A stretch of 64,000 bases of DNA from Rothia sp. (in: high G+C Gram-positive bacteria) (GTDB taxonomy: Bacteria > Actinomycetota > Actinomycetes > Actinomycetales > Micrococcaceae), in contig JAUMWB010000003.1 in assembly GCA_030529845.1 (NCBI GenBank), forward strand, positions 248,001 to 312,000, given 5' to 3'. Below, one piece after another: positions 24,501-32,554 of the stretch (its first letter is position 1; every line of letters begins with the position of its first letter). The translations under genes and the position numbers were made by a program. Under the pieces are notes generated by a model. It worked only from the letters and a program-made list of their open reading frames with translations. It ran no database searches and was not told the DNA's origin.

Positions 24501-24608
24501 AGCAAAAACCTCCCGGTTGATTCCCGCCCCTTACCGTTAGCAGCGTCAACCGTCGGTTGCGACTATCTTTACCACTGGAAACCTGCCACCACAAGAGCTG
24601 AAAACCCG

Positions 24609-24637
24609 CTGATTAAAACCAAAATATGCGGTATAGT
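24609..24637 (+). promoter_or_regulatory. Promoter of rpsB
   Basis: CTGATT (24609-24614) and TATAGT (24632-24637) are 17 bp apart. A start near 24644 would give an untranslated leader of about 345 nt. Confidence 0.6.
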
Positions 24638-24643
24638 TGTTGA

Positions 24644-24989
24644 TTGCAGTTTGCCCCTGTGCCTGCCCAAAAACGGGTAGAGCTAGGGCAAGGGGAATCC
24701 CTTTACATAGAGACCCCTCCTGAGTAAACCGTTCATACGAGCTTCACCCAGGGTCTGACGTCGCGTAACGCGAAGCAACTAGCTTCTAGTTGATAAGGAA
24801 CTTTCGGTCCGGCACATGCCGGTGAAGGTCTGAGACAGCTTCGTCACTCCAACGAAAAAGTCTGAGCGTTACCAGGGGAGCGGGCTCACGCCCACAGGCT
24901 CCACATGTAAACCGATAACTACTATGCGCGGAGCGGAGCTAGCCTGGAATCAGGGGCCCGCCCGGCACCCACACTAATAAGGAGACGAC
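24644..24989 (+). promoter_or_regulatory. Long leader of rpsB
   Basis: About 345 nt between the likely promoter and the rpsB ATG with no reading frame I can support. Several short hairpins are visible, for example CCGGCACATGCCGG-like pairing near 24811-24824. AAGGAG lies 7 nt before the ATG. Long leaders on ribosomal protein genes often carry autoregulatory sites; that role is inferred. Confidence 0.45.
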
Positions 24990-25799
24990 ATGCCCGTCGT
25001 AACTATGCGCCAGCTTCTCGATTCAGGTGTCCACTTCGGTCACCAGACCCGCCGCTGGAACCCCAAGATGAAGCGCTTCATCCTCACCGAGCGCAACGGC
25101 ATCTACATCATCGACCTGCAGCAGTCACTGGCCTTCATCGACCAGGCTTACGAAGCTGTTAAGGCAACCGTTGCTCACGGCGGCACCGTTCTGTTCGTTG
25201 GTACCAAGAAGCAGGCTCAGGAAGCCATCGCTGAGCAGGCTACCCGCGTGAACATGCCCTACGTCAACCACCGCTGGCTCGGTGGTATGCTCACCAACTT
25301 CGCCACCGTTTCAAAGCGCATCGAGCGCATGAAGGAACTCGAGCAGATCGACTTCGACGACGTCGCAGGCTCACAGTTCACCAAGAAGGAACTGCTGCTT
25401 CTGCGTCGCGAGCACGAGAAGCTCGAGAAGACCCTCGGTGGTATCCGCAACCTCACCAAGGCCCCCTCACTGATCTGGGTTGTTGACACCAAGAAGGAAC
25501 ACCTGGCTGTTGACGAAGCCCAGAAGCTGGGTATCCCCGTAGTTGCTATCCTCGACACCAACTGCGACCCCGACGAGGTTTCCTTCCCCATCCCCGGCAA
25601 CGACGACGCAATCCGCTCCGTCAACCTGCTCACCCGCGTCATCGCGGACGCAGTTGCCGAAGGTCTGCTGGAACGCGAAAACAAGAAGGCCGGCAAGTCA
25701 GCTAACGCTTCTGAAGAGCCCATGGCTGAATGGGAGCGCGAACTGCTCGAGCAGCACGAAGCTGCCAAGGCAGAAGCACCCGCTGAAGAAGCTAAGTAA
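24990..25799 (+). CDS. rpsB: Ribosomal protein uS2
   Basis: A 269-aa small-subunit protein needed for docking of S1 and for translation initiation. The start [20 protein letters not shown] and [10 protein letters not shown] are diagnostic, as are [28 protein letters not shown] and [20 protein letters not shown]. The C-terminus has an Ala/Glu-rich tail typical of actinobacteria. It carries a long leader and is separated from tsf by two hairpins. Ala codons are mostly GCA/GCC/GCT, yet one GCG occurs inside a GCGGACGC word at about 25645. Confidence 0.98.
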   Translation: MPVVTMRQLLDSGVHFGHQTRRWNPKMKRFILTERNGIYIIDLQQSLAFIDQAYEAVKATVAHGGTVLFVGTKKQAQEAIAEQATRVNMPYVNHRWLGGMLTNFATVSKRIERMKELEQIDFDDVAGSQFTKKELLLLRREHEKLEKTLGGIRNLTKAPSLIWVVDTKKEHLAVDEAQKLGIPVVAILDTNCDPDEVSFPIPGNDDAIRSVNLLTRVIADAVAEGLLERENKKAGKSANASEEPMAEWERELLEQHEAAKAEAPAEEAK

Positions 25800-25809
25800 A
25801 GCCTCATAA

Positions 25810-25878
25810 GAGAAACGGCACCCGCCCACATTCGGTGGGTGCCGTTCTCACCTTTCTTACCGGCACCACCGGTAAGAA
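25810..25878 (+). terminator. Two successive hairpins between rpsB and tsf
   Basis: The first (25810-25849) pairs GAGAAACGGCACCC with GGGTGCCGTTCTC; the second (25854-25878) pairs TTCTTACCGG with CCGGTAAGAA perfectly around a 5-nt loop. Neither has a T-run. They fit an attenuator or processing site that lowers readthrough into tsf. Confidence 0.6.
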
Positions 25879-25922
25879 CCCAATAGATTTCCCTAATCTG
25901 TTCAAAATATAAGGAGTTCACC

Positions 25923-26753
25923 ATGGCGAACTACACCGCAGCCGACATCAAGGCTCTGCGCGAAAAGACCGGCGCAGGCATGCTCGACGTCAAGAAGGCC
26001 CTCGACGAGGCCAACGGCGACCAGCAGAAGGCAACGGAAATCATCCGCGTTAAGGGCCTCAAGGGCGTCACCAAGCGCGAAGGCCGTGCAACCGCAGAAG
26101 GCCTCGTAGCTGCACGCGTAGAAAACGGCGTTGGCTTCATGATCGAAGTTAACTCAGAAACCGACTTCGTCGCTAAGTCCGAGCCCTTCATCAAGTTCGG
26201 TAACGACGTTCTCGAAGCAGCAGTTGCCGCTAACGCTTCCACCCTGGAAGAACTCAAGGCAGCTTCTTACGAAGGTAAGACCGTTGACGAGCTCACCACC
26301 GAAGCAGGCGCCCTGCTCGGCGAAAAGATTGTTGTTCGTCGCGTAGCCCGCGTTGAGGGCGAGAACGTTGCTGTCTACCTGCACAAGACCTCCAAGGACC
26401 TGCCCGCACAGGTTGGCGTTCTGCTCGCAGTAGCTGGCGAGAACACCGAGGAAGTTGCTCACGACGTAGCCGTTCACATCGCTGCAATGAGCCCCAAGTA
26501 CCTCAACTCAGACTCCATCTCAGCTGAGGACATCGAGGCAGAGAAGCGCGTTGCTGAAGAAACCGCACGCGGCGAAGGCAAGCCCGAGCAGATCATCCCC
26601 AAGATCGTTGAAGGCAAGCTCAAGGCTTTCTACAAGGAAAACACCCTGCTCGACCAGGACTTCGCTAAGGACTCATCCAAGTCCGTAGCTGCAGTTCTCG
26701 AGGAGAACGGTGCAACCGCAACCGCTTTCGAGCGTTTCCGCGTCGGCGCCTAA
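25923..26753 (+). CDS. tsf: Elongation factor Ts
   Basis: A 276-aa nucleotide-exchange factor for EF-Tu. The N-terminal UBA-like part is TAADIKALREKTGAGMLDVK and KALDEANGDQQKA; the EF-Tu contact TDFVAKSEPF and later core repeats are intact, ending with AFERFRVGA. Length is typical for actinobacteria. AAGGAG is well placed before the ATG. It follows rpsB, the conserved order, and a terminator lies 43 bp after the stop. Confidence 0.98.
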   Translation: MANYTAADIKALREKTGAGMLDVKKALDEANGDQQKATEIIRVKGLKGVTKREGRATAEGLVAARVENGVGFMIEVNSETDFVAKSEPFIKFGNDVLEAAVAANASTLEELKAASYEGKTVDELTTEAGALLGEKIVVRRVARVEGENVAVYLHKTSKDLPAQVGVLLAVAGENTEEVAHDVAVHIAAMSPKYLNSDSISAEDIEAEKRVAEETARGEGKPEQIIPKIVEGKLKAFYKENTLLDQDFAKDSSKSVAAVLEENGATATAFERFRVGA

Positions 26754-26796
26754 TACTCTTCAGGTGTGATTGAGCACCAAAAAAGCTCATAGCTCA

Positions 26797-26824
26797 GGGG
26801 AGCCCCGCACAGGGGCTCCCCTTT
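26797..26824 (+). terminator. Terminator after tsf
   Basis: A perfect 10-bp stem GGGGAGCCCC/GGGGCTCCCC with a 5-nt loop and a short T-run. Confidence 0.88.
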
Positions 26825-26894
26825 GCCGTATGCTAGAAACAAAGCGCGCAAGGGATGCCGCAAAAAAATTTTGACCTTTTTCAGGAGGGCCACC

Positions 26895-27635
26895 ATGGCA
26901 GAGTCAACCCGAACCATCCACCGCGACGATACCGGCCGCCGCCGCGTCCTACTCAAGCTCTCCGGCGAGGTCTTCGGCGGCGGTGAAGTTGGTATCTCCA
27001 CCGAGGTCGTCCGCGGCATCGCAGAACAGATCGCCTCTACCATCGGCCAGGTCGAAGTCGCAGTCGTCGTTGGTGGCGGCAACTTCTTCCGCGGCGCAGA
27101 ACTCTCAGAAGCCGGCATGGACCGCTCCCGCGCCGATAACATCGGCATGCTCGGTACCGTCATGAACTCCCTCGCCCTGCAGGACTTCCTCGAACAGGCA
27201 GGCATCGACACCCGCGTCCAGTCAGCCATCTCCATGCAGCAGGTCGCTGAAAACTACATCCCCCGCCGCGCCATCCGCCACATGCAAAAAGACCGTGTGG
27301 TCATCTTCGGCGCAGGCGCAGGCCTGCCCTACTTCTCCACCGATACCGTCTCCGCCCAGCGCGCCCTCGAAATCCACGCCGACGAGGTCCTCGTCGCCAA
27401 GAACGGCGTTGACGGCATCTACACCGCAGACCCCAACAAGGACCCCAACGCCGAGCGCCTCTACAAGCTCACCTACGACGAAGCCCTAAAGCGCAACATC
27501 CGCGTTATGGATCAGACCGCCTTCTCCCTCTGCAAGGACAACAACGTCACCATGCGCGTCTTCGGCATGCAGGGAGAGGGAAACGTGGCTCGCGCAATTT
27601 TAGGTGAAGAGATTGGCACTCTGGTCACTGCCTAA
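26895..27635 (+). CDS. pyrH: UMP kinase
   Basis: A 246-aa amino-acid-kinase-fold enzyme that phosphorylates UMP to [16 protein letters not shown] is the phosphate-binding start, [10 protein letters not shown] and [18 protein letters not shown] follow, then [13 protein letters not shown] and [12 protein letters not shown] near the ATP site. The ATG at 26895 has AGGAGGG upstream; a longer frame starting at 26823 begins inside the tsf terminator and is rejected. pyrH-frr-cdsA is a conserved order that couples pyrimidine supply with ribosome recycling and lipid synthesis. Confidence 0.97.
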   Translation: MAESTRTIHRDDTGRRRVLLKLSGEVFGGGEVGISTEVVRGIAEQIASTIGQVEVAVVVGGGNFFRGAELSEAGMDRSRADNIGMLGTVMNSLALQDFLEQAGIDTRVQSAISMQQVAENYIPRRAIRHMQKDRVVIFGAGAGLPYFSTDTVSAQRALEIHADEVLVAKNGVDGIYTADPNKDPNAERLYKLTYDEALKRNIRVMDQTAFSLCKDNNVTMRVFGMQGEGNVARAILGEEIGTLVTA

Positions 27636-27717
27636 ACGCGCCACGACCACTAGACTAGATAAAGACTACCTACACCGCGCCCATAGACGGGCACAAACCC
27701 TAAAGGACTAACAACAG

Positions 27718-28275
27718 ATGGTTGAAGAAACCCTGCTCGAAGCCGGCGAAAAGATGGACAAGTCCGTCGAGGCCCTCAAGAACGAATTTGCCTCAATCCG
27801 CACCGGACGCGCCAACCCTGCCCTCTTCGCAAACCTCACCGCAGACTACTATGGTGCCCCCACCCCCCTGCAGCAGCTGGCGTCCTTCCAGACCCCCGAA
27901 GCCCGCACCGTCCTGATCACCCCCTACGACAAGAGCGCCCTGGGTGCTATCGAAAAGGCAATCCGCGACTCAGACCTCGGTGCTAATCCCGCCAACGACG
28001 GCAACGTCGTACGCGTTGTCATGCCCGAAATGACCGAAGAGCGCCGCAAGGAATACATCAAGATGGCCGGCCACAAGGCTGAAGAAGGCCGTGTTGCTGT
28101 GCGCAACACCCGCCGCCACGCCAAAACCGCTCTCGACAAACTGGTTAAGGACGGCGAAATCGGTGAGGACGAGGGCGCACGCGGCGAAAAGGAACTCGAC
28201 GCCCTGACCAAGAAGCACATCGACACCGTTGATGCGCTGCTGAAGTCCAAGGAAGCAGAACTGCTCGAGGTCTAA
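27718..28275 (+). CDS. frr: Ribosome recycling factor
   Basis: A 185-aa factor that splits post-termination ribosomes with EF-G. EFASIRTGRANPALF, YYGAPTPLQQLASF and RVVMPEMTEERRKEY are diagnostic, as is the helical C-terminus ending LLKSKEAELLEV. The length is normal. AAAGGA lies 10 nt before the ATG. The gap to pyrH is 82 bp and to cdsA 6 bp. Confidence 0.98.
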   Translation: MVEETLLEAGEKMDKSVEALKNEFASIRTGRANPALFANLTADYYGAPTPLQQLASFQTPEARTVLITPYDKSALGAIEKAIRDSDLGANPANDGNVVRVVMPEMTEERRKEYIKMAGHKAEEGRVAVRNTRRHAKTALDKLVKDGEIGEDEGARGEKELDALTKKHIDTVDALLKSKEAELLEV

Positions 28276-28281
28276 AACCGC

Positions 28282-29127
28282 ATGACTGTTCACTCTCAAG
28301 AACAGCAGCCCCAGGCCTCTAAAGCCGGCAGGAACCTACCCGCCGCCATCACCGTCGGCCTTGTGCTGGGCGCGTTGCTGGCGGTGGGTTTGTTTTTTGT
28401 TCCCCTCATCCTTGTGCTCCTAGCAGCAGCAGCTGTTTCTGTGGGTACCTGGGAGGTCTGCCACGGGCTCAACCAGAAACGCGGCATGGGAATCCCCGTT
28501 ATCCCTGCCGTTGCCACCGCATTCGTCATGCCGTTTGCCGCCTATTACGGGGGTGGTCCCTGGCTGATTTTTACCGTGGTCGCCTCAATCCTGGTGCTGA
28601 TTGGCTGGCGCATCGTGGGGGAGCGCGACGGCATGATTATGTCGATTATGGGGTCCATCTTCGTGATGTCCTGGGTGCCCTTCATGATTTCTCTGGCCCT
28701 GCTGCTCTACCGCGAAGATTCAGGCCCGGGTAAGGTGCTCATGATTCTGCTCATGGCTATCGGCAACGATACCTGGGGTTACATCGCTGGCGTCAAATGG
28801 GGTAAGACCCCCATGGCCCCTAAGATTTCGCCCAAGAAAACCTGGGAGGGTTTTGCCGGGTCGATGGTGGGCTCGATTATCGTGGGCATTATCTGTTCCC
28901 TCTTCATCGGCGATCCCTGGTGGTATGGCCTGGTCGTGGCAATCTTCCTGGTAGTTGCCTCAACGGCGGGGGACCTGGGGGAGTCCATGGTCAAGCGCGA
29001 AATTGGCATTAAAGACATGTCGAATATTCTGCCCGGTCACGGTGGCGTGATGGACCGCCTAGATTCCATCGTCTTTGCTATTGCTATCGGCTACGTGATT
29101 TTCTCGGTGCTCTCAGCCCTCTTCTAG
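28282..29127 (+). CDS. cdsA: Phosphatidate cytidylyltransferase
   Basis: A 281-aa membrane enzyme that makes CDP-diacylglycerol from phosphatidate and CTP, the branch point for phosphatidylglycerol and phosphatidylinositol. It has about seven hydrophobic segments from residue 20 on. APKISPKKTWEGFAGS and the C-terminal signature KRxxxIKDMSNILPGHGGVMDRLDS (partly quoted) are clear. The ribosome site is weak and overlaps the end of frr, suggesting coupling. The DivIVA-like gene follows 28 bp downstream. Confidence 0.96.
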   Translation: MTVHSQEQQPQASKAGRNLPAAITVGLVLGALLAVGLFFVPLILVLLAAAAVSVGTWEVCHGLNQKRGMGIPVIPAVATAFVMPFAAYYGGGPWLIFTVVASILVLIGWRIVGERDGMIMSIMGSIFVMSWVPFMISLALLLYREDSGPGKVLMILLMAIGNDTWGYIAGVKWGKTPMAPKISPKKTWEGFAGSMVGSIIVGIICSLFIGDPWWYGLVVAIFLVVASTAGDLGESMVKREIGIKDMSNILPGHGGVMDRLDSIVFAIAIGYVIFSVLSALF

Positions 29128-29155
29128 AGCGGCATTGCTAGATATTGGAGGCTCA

Positions 29156-29749
29156 ATGAAACATCAGGCTGAATCTTCCGGAGAGTTCCGGCGGGCCGGT
29201 GCCCGGGAGAAGGGCTACTCGGTTTCCGCAGTAGATTCTTTCTTCACCCGCTTGGCCGACGACTACGAACTGATACTCTCTGGCGCTGAGCTGGGGAAGG
29301 ACGTTCATACCTCACGCACGGTACGCGGGGCGGTTTTTGAGTCTGAGAAGGGCGGTTACGCCCCGGATGATGTGGACGCGGCCCTCGATAAGGTTGAGGA
29401 CCGTTTCTGCGAGCTGGAACGCCACCTATACGTACAGCGCTACGGCCAGCTGGCCTGGGACCAGGCAGTTGAGGAACTGCGGGAACTACTGCTTGGCCGC
29501 CTAGAGCGCCCCGCCGGGCAGCGCTTTCGCAGGCCTGCCAAAAGGCTGACCAAGGGGTACTTCACCAAGGAAGTTGATACTCTCTGCGAGCGCCTCTTGT
29601 CCCATCTGAAGGGGGCGGACGCGCTCACCCCCGCTGATATTAGGGCAGCAGCTTTTAGCCCGGCGACGGGGAACCTCTCGTATGAGGAAACCCAGGTTGA
29701 CGCTTTCCTAGATCGGGCTATTGAGTATCTCAAGGATACGGCCCAGTAA
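29156..29749 (+). CDS. DivIVA-domain protein
   Basis: A 197-aa soluble protein made of repeated DivIVA-type motifs: KGYSVSAVDSFFTRL near the start, GGYAPDDVDAALDKVED, then KGYFTKEVDTLCERL and LSYEETQVDAFLDRA. Such motifs occur in DivIVA/Wag31 relatives that bind curved or polar membrane. This protein lacks the long coiled coil of Wag31, so it is a small relative of unknown role. GGAGG precedes the ATG at 29156. It follows cdsA by 28 bp and is probably the last gene of the pyrH operon, since a strong terminator comes next. Confidence 0.8.
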   Translation: MKHQAESSGEFRRAGAREKGYSVSAVDSFFTRLADDYELILSGAELGKDVHTSRTVRGAVFESEKGGYAPDDVDAALDKVEDRFCELERHLYVQRYGQLAWDQAVEELRELLLGRLERPAGQRFRRPAKRLTKGYFTKEVDTLCERLLSHLKGADALTPADIRAAAFSPATGNLSYEETQVDAFLDRAIEYLKDTAQ

Positions 29750-29767
29750 ACGAAGAAAAGCTCAATG

Positions 29768-29808
29768 GTGCGGACCACCTGAAATATTTCAGGTGGTCCG
29801 CACTTTTT
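29768..29808 (+). terminator. Strong terminator after DivIVA-like gene
   Basis: A perfect 18-bp stem without a separate loop spacer (29768-29785 with 29786-29803), followed by TTTTT. Confidence 0.92.
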
Positions 29809-29876
29809 AGTCCAGATACTTGTATGTAATGCAGCTAACAGGCTAATGTGTTTTAAGTTACACAAAGGAGGTAGTG

Positions 29877-30248
29877 ATGGCACACATGTCACCAGAGTCC
29901 CACCAGCCTGTTATCGATGCTGAGCACGTCGATTTCCGGGCGGCTCAGAAGAGCGGTGAGTTTAAAGAGCTTCGCGCAACCCACAGGTCCTTCGTCTTCC
30001 CTATGGCTGTGGCATTTTTGGTTTGGTACCTGCTCTATGTCATTCTGGCGGTCTATGCCCCAGGCTTCATGGCAACTAAGGTGCTGGGCAATGTCAATAT
30101 CGGCATTATTTTTGGCCTTTTACAGTTCGTTACCACCTTCACCATTACCGGCTGGTACGTAGCTTTTGCTAATAAGAAGCTTGACCCGCGCGCAAGTAGC
30201 CTTCGCGCAGATATTGAATCAGGGCATTACGCCCATAAGACTCACTAA
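29877..30248 (+). CDS. DUF485 membrane protein
   Basis: A 123-aa protein with two membrane helices (about residues 43-63 and 77-97) and the DUF485 start RSFVFPMAVAFLVWYLLYV. In many bacteria DUF485 (YjcH) is encoded directly before the acetate permease ActP, as here with a 12-bp gap. It probably supports or partners with the permease; the mechanism is unknown. The ATG at 29877 sits 5 nt after AAAGGAGG; the GTG 3 bp earlier is too close. Confidence 0.88.
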   Translation: MAHMSPESHQPVIDAEHVDFRAAQKSGEFKELRATHRSFVFPMAVAFLVWYLLYVILAVYAPGFMATKVLGNVNIGIIFGLLQFVTTFTITGWYVAFANKKLDPRASSLRADIESGHYAHKTH

Positions 30249-30260
30249 GGGGTGAATCTC

Positions 30261-31886
30261 ATGACGTCAACAGGAACTCTGCTAGCTGCCGAAGCTAGCG
30301 CTCAGACCGTGGGCACTCCCTGGGTGAACATGGCGGTTTTTGGGGCTTTCGTTTTGGCCACCATGGTGGTGGTGCTTCGCGCTTCGAAGAACAACAAGAC
30401 CGCGGCAGACTACTACGCCGGTGGCCGATCCTTTAGCGGTACCCAGAACGGTCTGGCTATCGCGGGTGACTACCTCTCAGCTGCCTCCTTCCTGGGCATT
30501 GTGGGTGCTATTGCCCTTCAAGGTTACGATGGCTTCCTTTACTCGATCGGCTTCCTGGTTGCCTGGCTAGTGGCTCTGCTGCTGGTGGCTGAACCCCTGC
30601 GTAATACCGGTAAGTTCACCATGGCAGATGTGCTCTCTTTCCGCCTGCGCCAGCGCCCCGTCCGTATCGCGGCCTGTATCTCAACCCTGGCTGTCACCCT
30701 CTTCTATCTGCTGGCCCAGATGGCAGGTGCAGGTGCCCTGGTCTCCCTGCTGATGGGCATTAGCTCTAAGGCTGGCCAGTCGCTGGTGATTATCATCGTG
30801 GGTGTGCTCATGATTGTCTACGTACTGATCGGCGGCATGAAGGGCACTACCTGGGTTCAGATCATTAAGGCGGTTCTGCTGGTCTCTGGCGTAGCCATTA
30901 TGACTATCTGGATTCTGGCTATCTACGGCTTCAATTTCTCTGCCATGCTTGGCGCTGCGGTTGAAACCTCCGGTGGTAATGAGAAGATTCTTGAGCCCGG
31001 CCTCAAATATGGCTTGAATGATTTGACCAAGCTTGACTTCATCTCCCTCTCCTTGGCCCTGGTTTTCGGTGCAGCTGGCCTGCCTCACGTGCTCATGCGC
31101 TTCTACACAGTTCCCACCGCCAAGGAGGCTCGCAAGTCAGTGGTGTGGGCAATTGTCCTCATCGGCCTCTTCTACCTCTTTACCCTGGTGCTCGGCTTCG
31201 GCGCTGCAGCTCTGGTGGGTGCGGACGCTATCAAGGCCGCTCCCGGTGGCGTCAACTCGGCTGCTCCTCTGCTTGCCTTTGAACTGGGTGGTTCCCTGCT
31301 CATGGGTGTGATTGCTGCCGTTGCTTTCGCTACCATCCTGGCTGTGGTTGCGGGTCTGGCGATTACCGCGTCCGCCTCTTTTGCGCATGACATCTACACC
31401 AACGTCATCTGTAAGGGAAATGCTGACCCTGCCAAGGAAATCCGCGTTGCAAAAACCACCGTGGTTGTTATAGGTCTGCTCTCTATCGCTGGTGGTATCG
31501 GTGCCCAGGGGCAGAACGTCGCCTTCCTGGTGGCACTGGCCTTCGCGGTAGCAGCTTCTGCTAACCTGCCCACCATTGTCTATTCCCTCTTCTGGAAGGG
31601 CTTCAAGACACGTGGCGCCCTCTGGTCTATGTACGGTGGTCTGAGTATCTCGGTCATCCTGATTATCTTCTCCCCGGTGATGTCCGGCGCAGAAAGCTCC
31701 ATGATTCCCGGTGCTGACTTTGCCTGGTTCCCCCTGGCTAACCCCGGTATCGTAGCGATTCCTGCCGCCTTTCTGCTGGGCTTCCTCGGCTCCCTTGGTG
31801 GCGATAAGGAAGATGAGATTAAGCAGGCTGAAATGGAAGTTCGCTCCCTTACCGGTGTTGGTGCCGAAGGAGCTATCGACCACTAA
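30261..31886 (+). CDS. actP: Cation/acetate symporter (ActP-type)
   Basis: A 541-aa solute:sodium symporter with about 13 membrane helices. Early motifs ADYYAGGRSFSGTQNGLAIA, GDYLSAASFLG and GYDGFLYSIGFLVAWLVALL match ActP, and FTMADVLSFRLRQRPVR follows. It imports short monocarboxylates such as acetate, possibly pyruvate or glycolate. The ATG at 30261 follows AAGGGGTG; a GTG at 30252 is possible but its own ribosome site is poor. It forms an operon with DUF485. It could salvage acetate produced by the pyruvate formate-lyase route; that link is inference. Confidence 0.92.
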   Translation: MTSTGTLLAAEASAQTVGTPWVNMAVFGAFVLATMVVVLRASKNNKTAADYYAGGRSFSGTQNGLAIAGDYLSAASFLGIVGAIALQGYDGFLYSIGFLVAWLVALLLVAEPLRNTGKFTMADVLSFRLRQRPVRIAACISTLAVTLFYLLAQMAGAGALVSLLMGISSKAGQSLVIIIVGVLMIVYVLIGGMKGTTWVQIIKAVLLVSGVAIMTIWILAIYGFNFSAMLGAAVETSGGNEKILEPGLKYGLNDLTKLDFISLSLALVFGAAGLPHVLMRFYTVPTAKEARKSVVWAIVLIGLFYLFTLVLGFGAAALVGADAIKAAPGGVNSAAPLLAFELGGSLLMGVIAAVAFATILAVVAGLAITASASFAHDIYTNVICKGNADPAKEIRVAKTTVVVIGLLSIAGGIGAQGQNVAFLVALAFAVAASANLPTIVYSLFWKGFKTRGALWSMYGGLSISVILIIFSPVMSGAESSMIPGADFAWFPLANPGIVAIPAAFLLGFLGSLGGDKEDEIKQAEMEVRSLTGVGAEGAIDH

Positions 31887-32110
31887 GAAGCAGTAGGCTC
31901 GTGCCTCTTTGCCCCCATCGTTAGCAAGCTGTCAAAGGTGAGCTGGCGGTGGGGGTAATTTTTGCCGGGGCGGGCCCAGCCTGAGTGATTGCGTAAATAG
32001 TAAGCCAACACACTTGTAGTTTACTTAGCATTATCTTGGAATCTGATATAGGCTAGAAGCACGCTGAATAAATCGGGCTAGCCCCCGTAGCCTCATGAAA
32101 GAAGGAAAAC

Positions 32111-32374
32111 ATGTCAATCCTCGGTTGGATCGTTCTTGGCCTCATTGCTGGTGCCCTCGCTAAGCTGATCATGCCCGGTAAGCAGGGTGGCGGCATCCTG
32201 GTCACCATGGTGCTCGGTATCGTCGGCGCACTGCTCGGTGGCTTCATCGGTAGCTTCATCCCCGGTCTGTCAGACGGCATCCAGAGCTTCAGCATCGGCA
32301 CCCTCTTCACCGCCGTTGTAGGTTCACTGCTGGTTCTGTGGATTTACGGTGCTATCACCAAGAGCAAGGCCTAA
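32111..32374 (+). CDS. GlsB/YeaQ/YmgE stress membrane protein
   Basis: An 87-aa protein with three hydrophobic, glycine-rich helices: ILGWIVLGLIAGALAKLIMP, then GGILVTMVLGIVGALLGGF and a final LFTAVVGSLLVLWIYG. This is the transglycosylase-associated GlsB family linked to stress. GAAGGAAAAC precedes the ATG. The 224-bp gap upstream is AT-rich near 32000-32060 and holds a likely promoter (TTGGAA...TAGAAG); it shows no gene. Confidence 0.9.
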   Translation: MSILGWIVLGLIAGALAKLIMPGKQGGGILVTMVLGIVGALLGGFIGSFIPGLSDGIQSFSIGTLFTAVVGSLLVLWIYGAITKSKA

Positions 32375-32402
32375 GCCCTAGCAGCTTACCCCTAAGCACC
32401 TA

Positions 32403-32450
32403 AGCCCCGGCGGGCGTCCTTGCGCAAGAGCAGACGCCCACCGGGGCTTT
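32403..32450 (+). terminator. Terminator after GlsB-type gene
   Basis: A 16-bp stem AGCCCCGGCGGGCGTC/GACGCCCACCGGGGCT with one mismatch, a 14-nt loop and a short T-run. The stem includes GGGCGTC, part of the over-represented word. Confidence 0.82.
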
Positions 32451-32554
32451 GAGCTACCCGCGTGGGCAAGAAAACACCGGCACCTCAGCTCTGCGGGCGG
32501 ACGCCGGCGGTAGGGTAGTGGGGCACCACCAGAACACCGGCAGGCAAGGACCCC

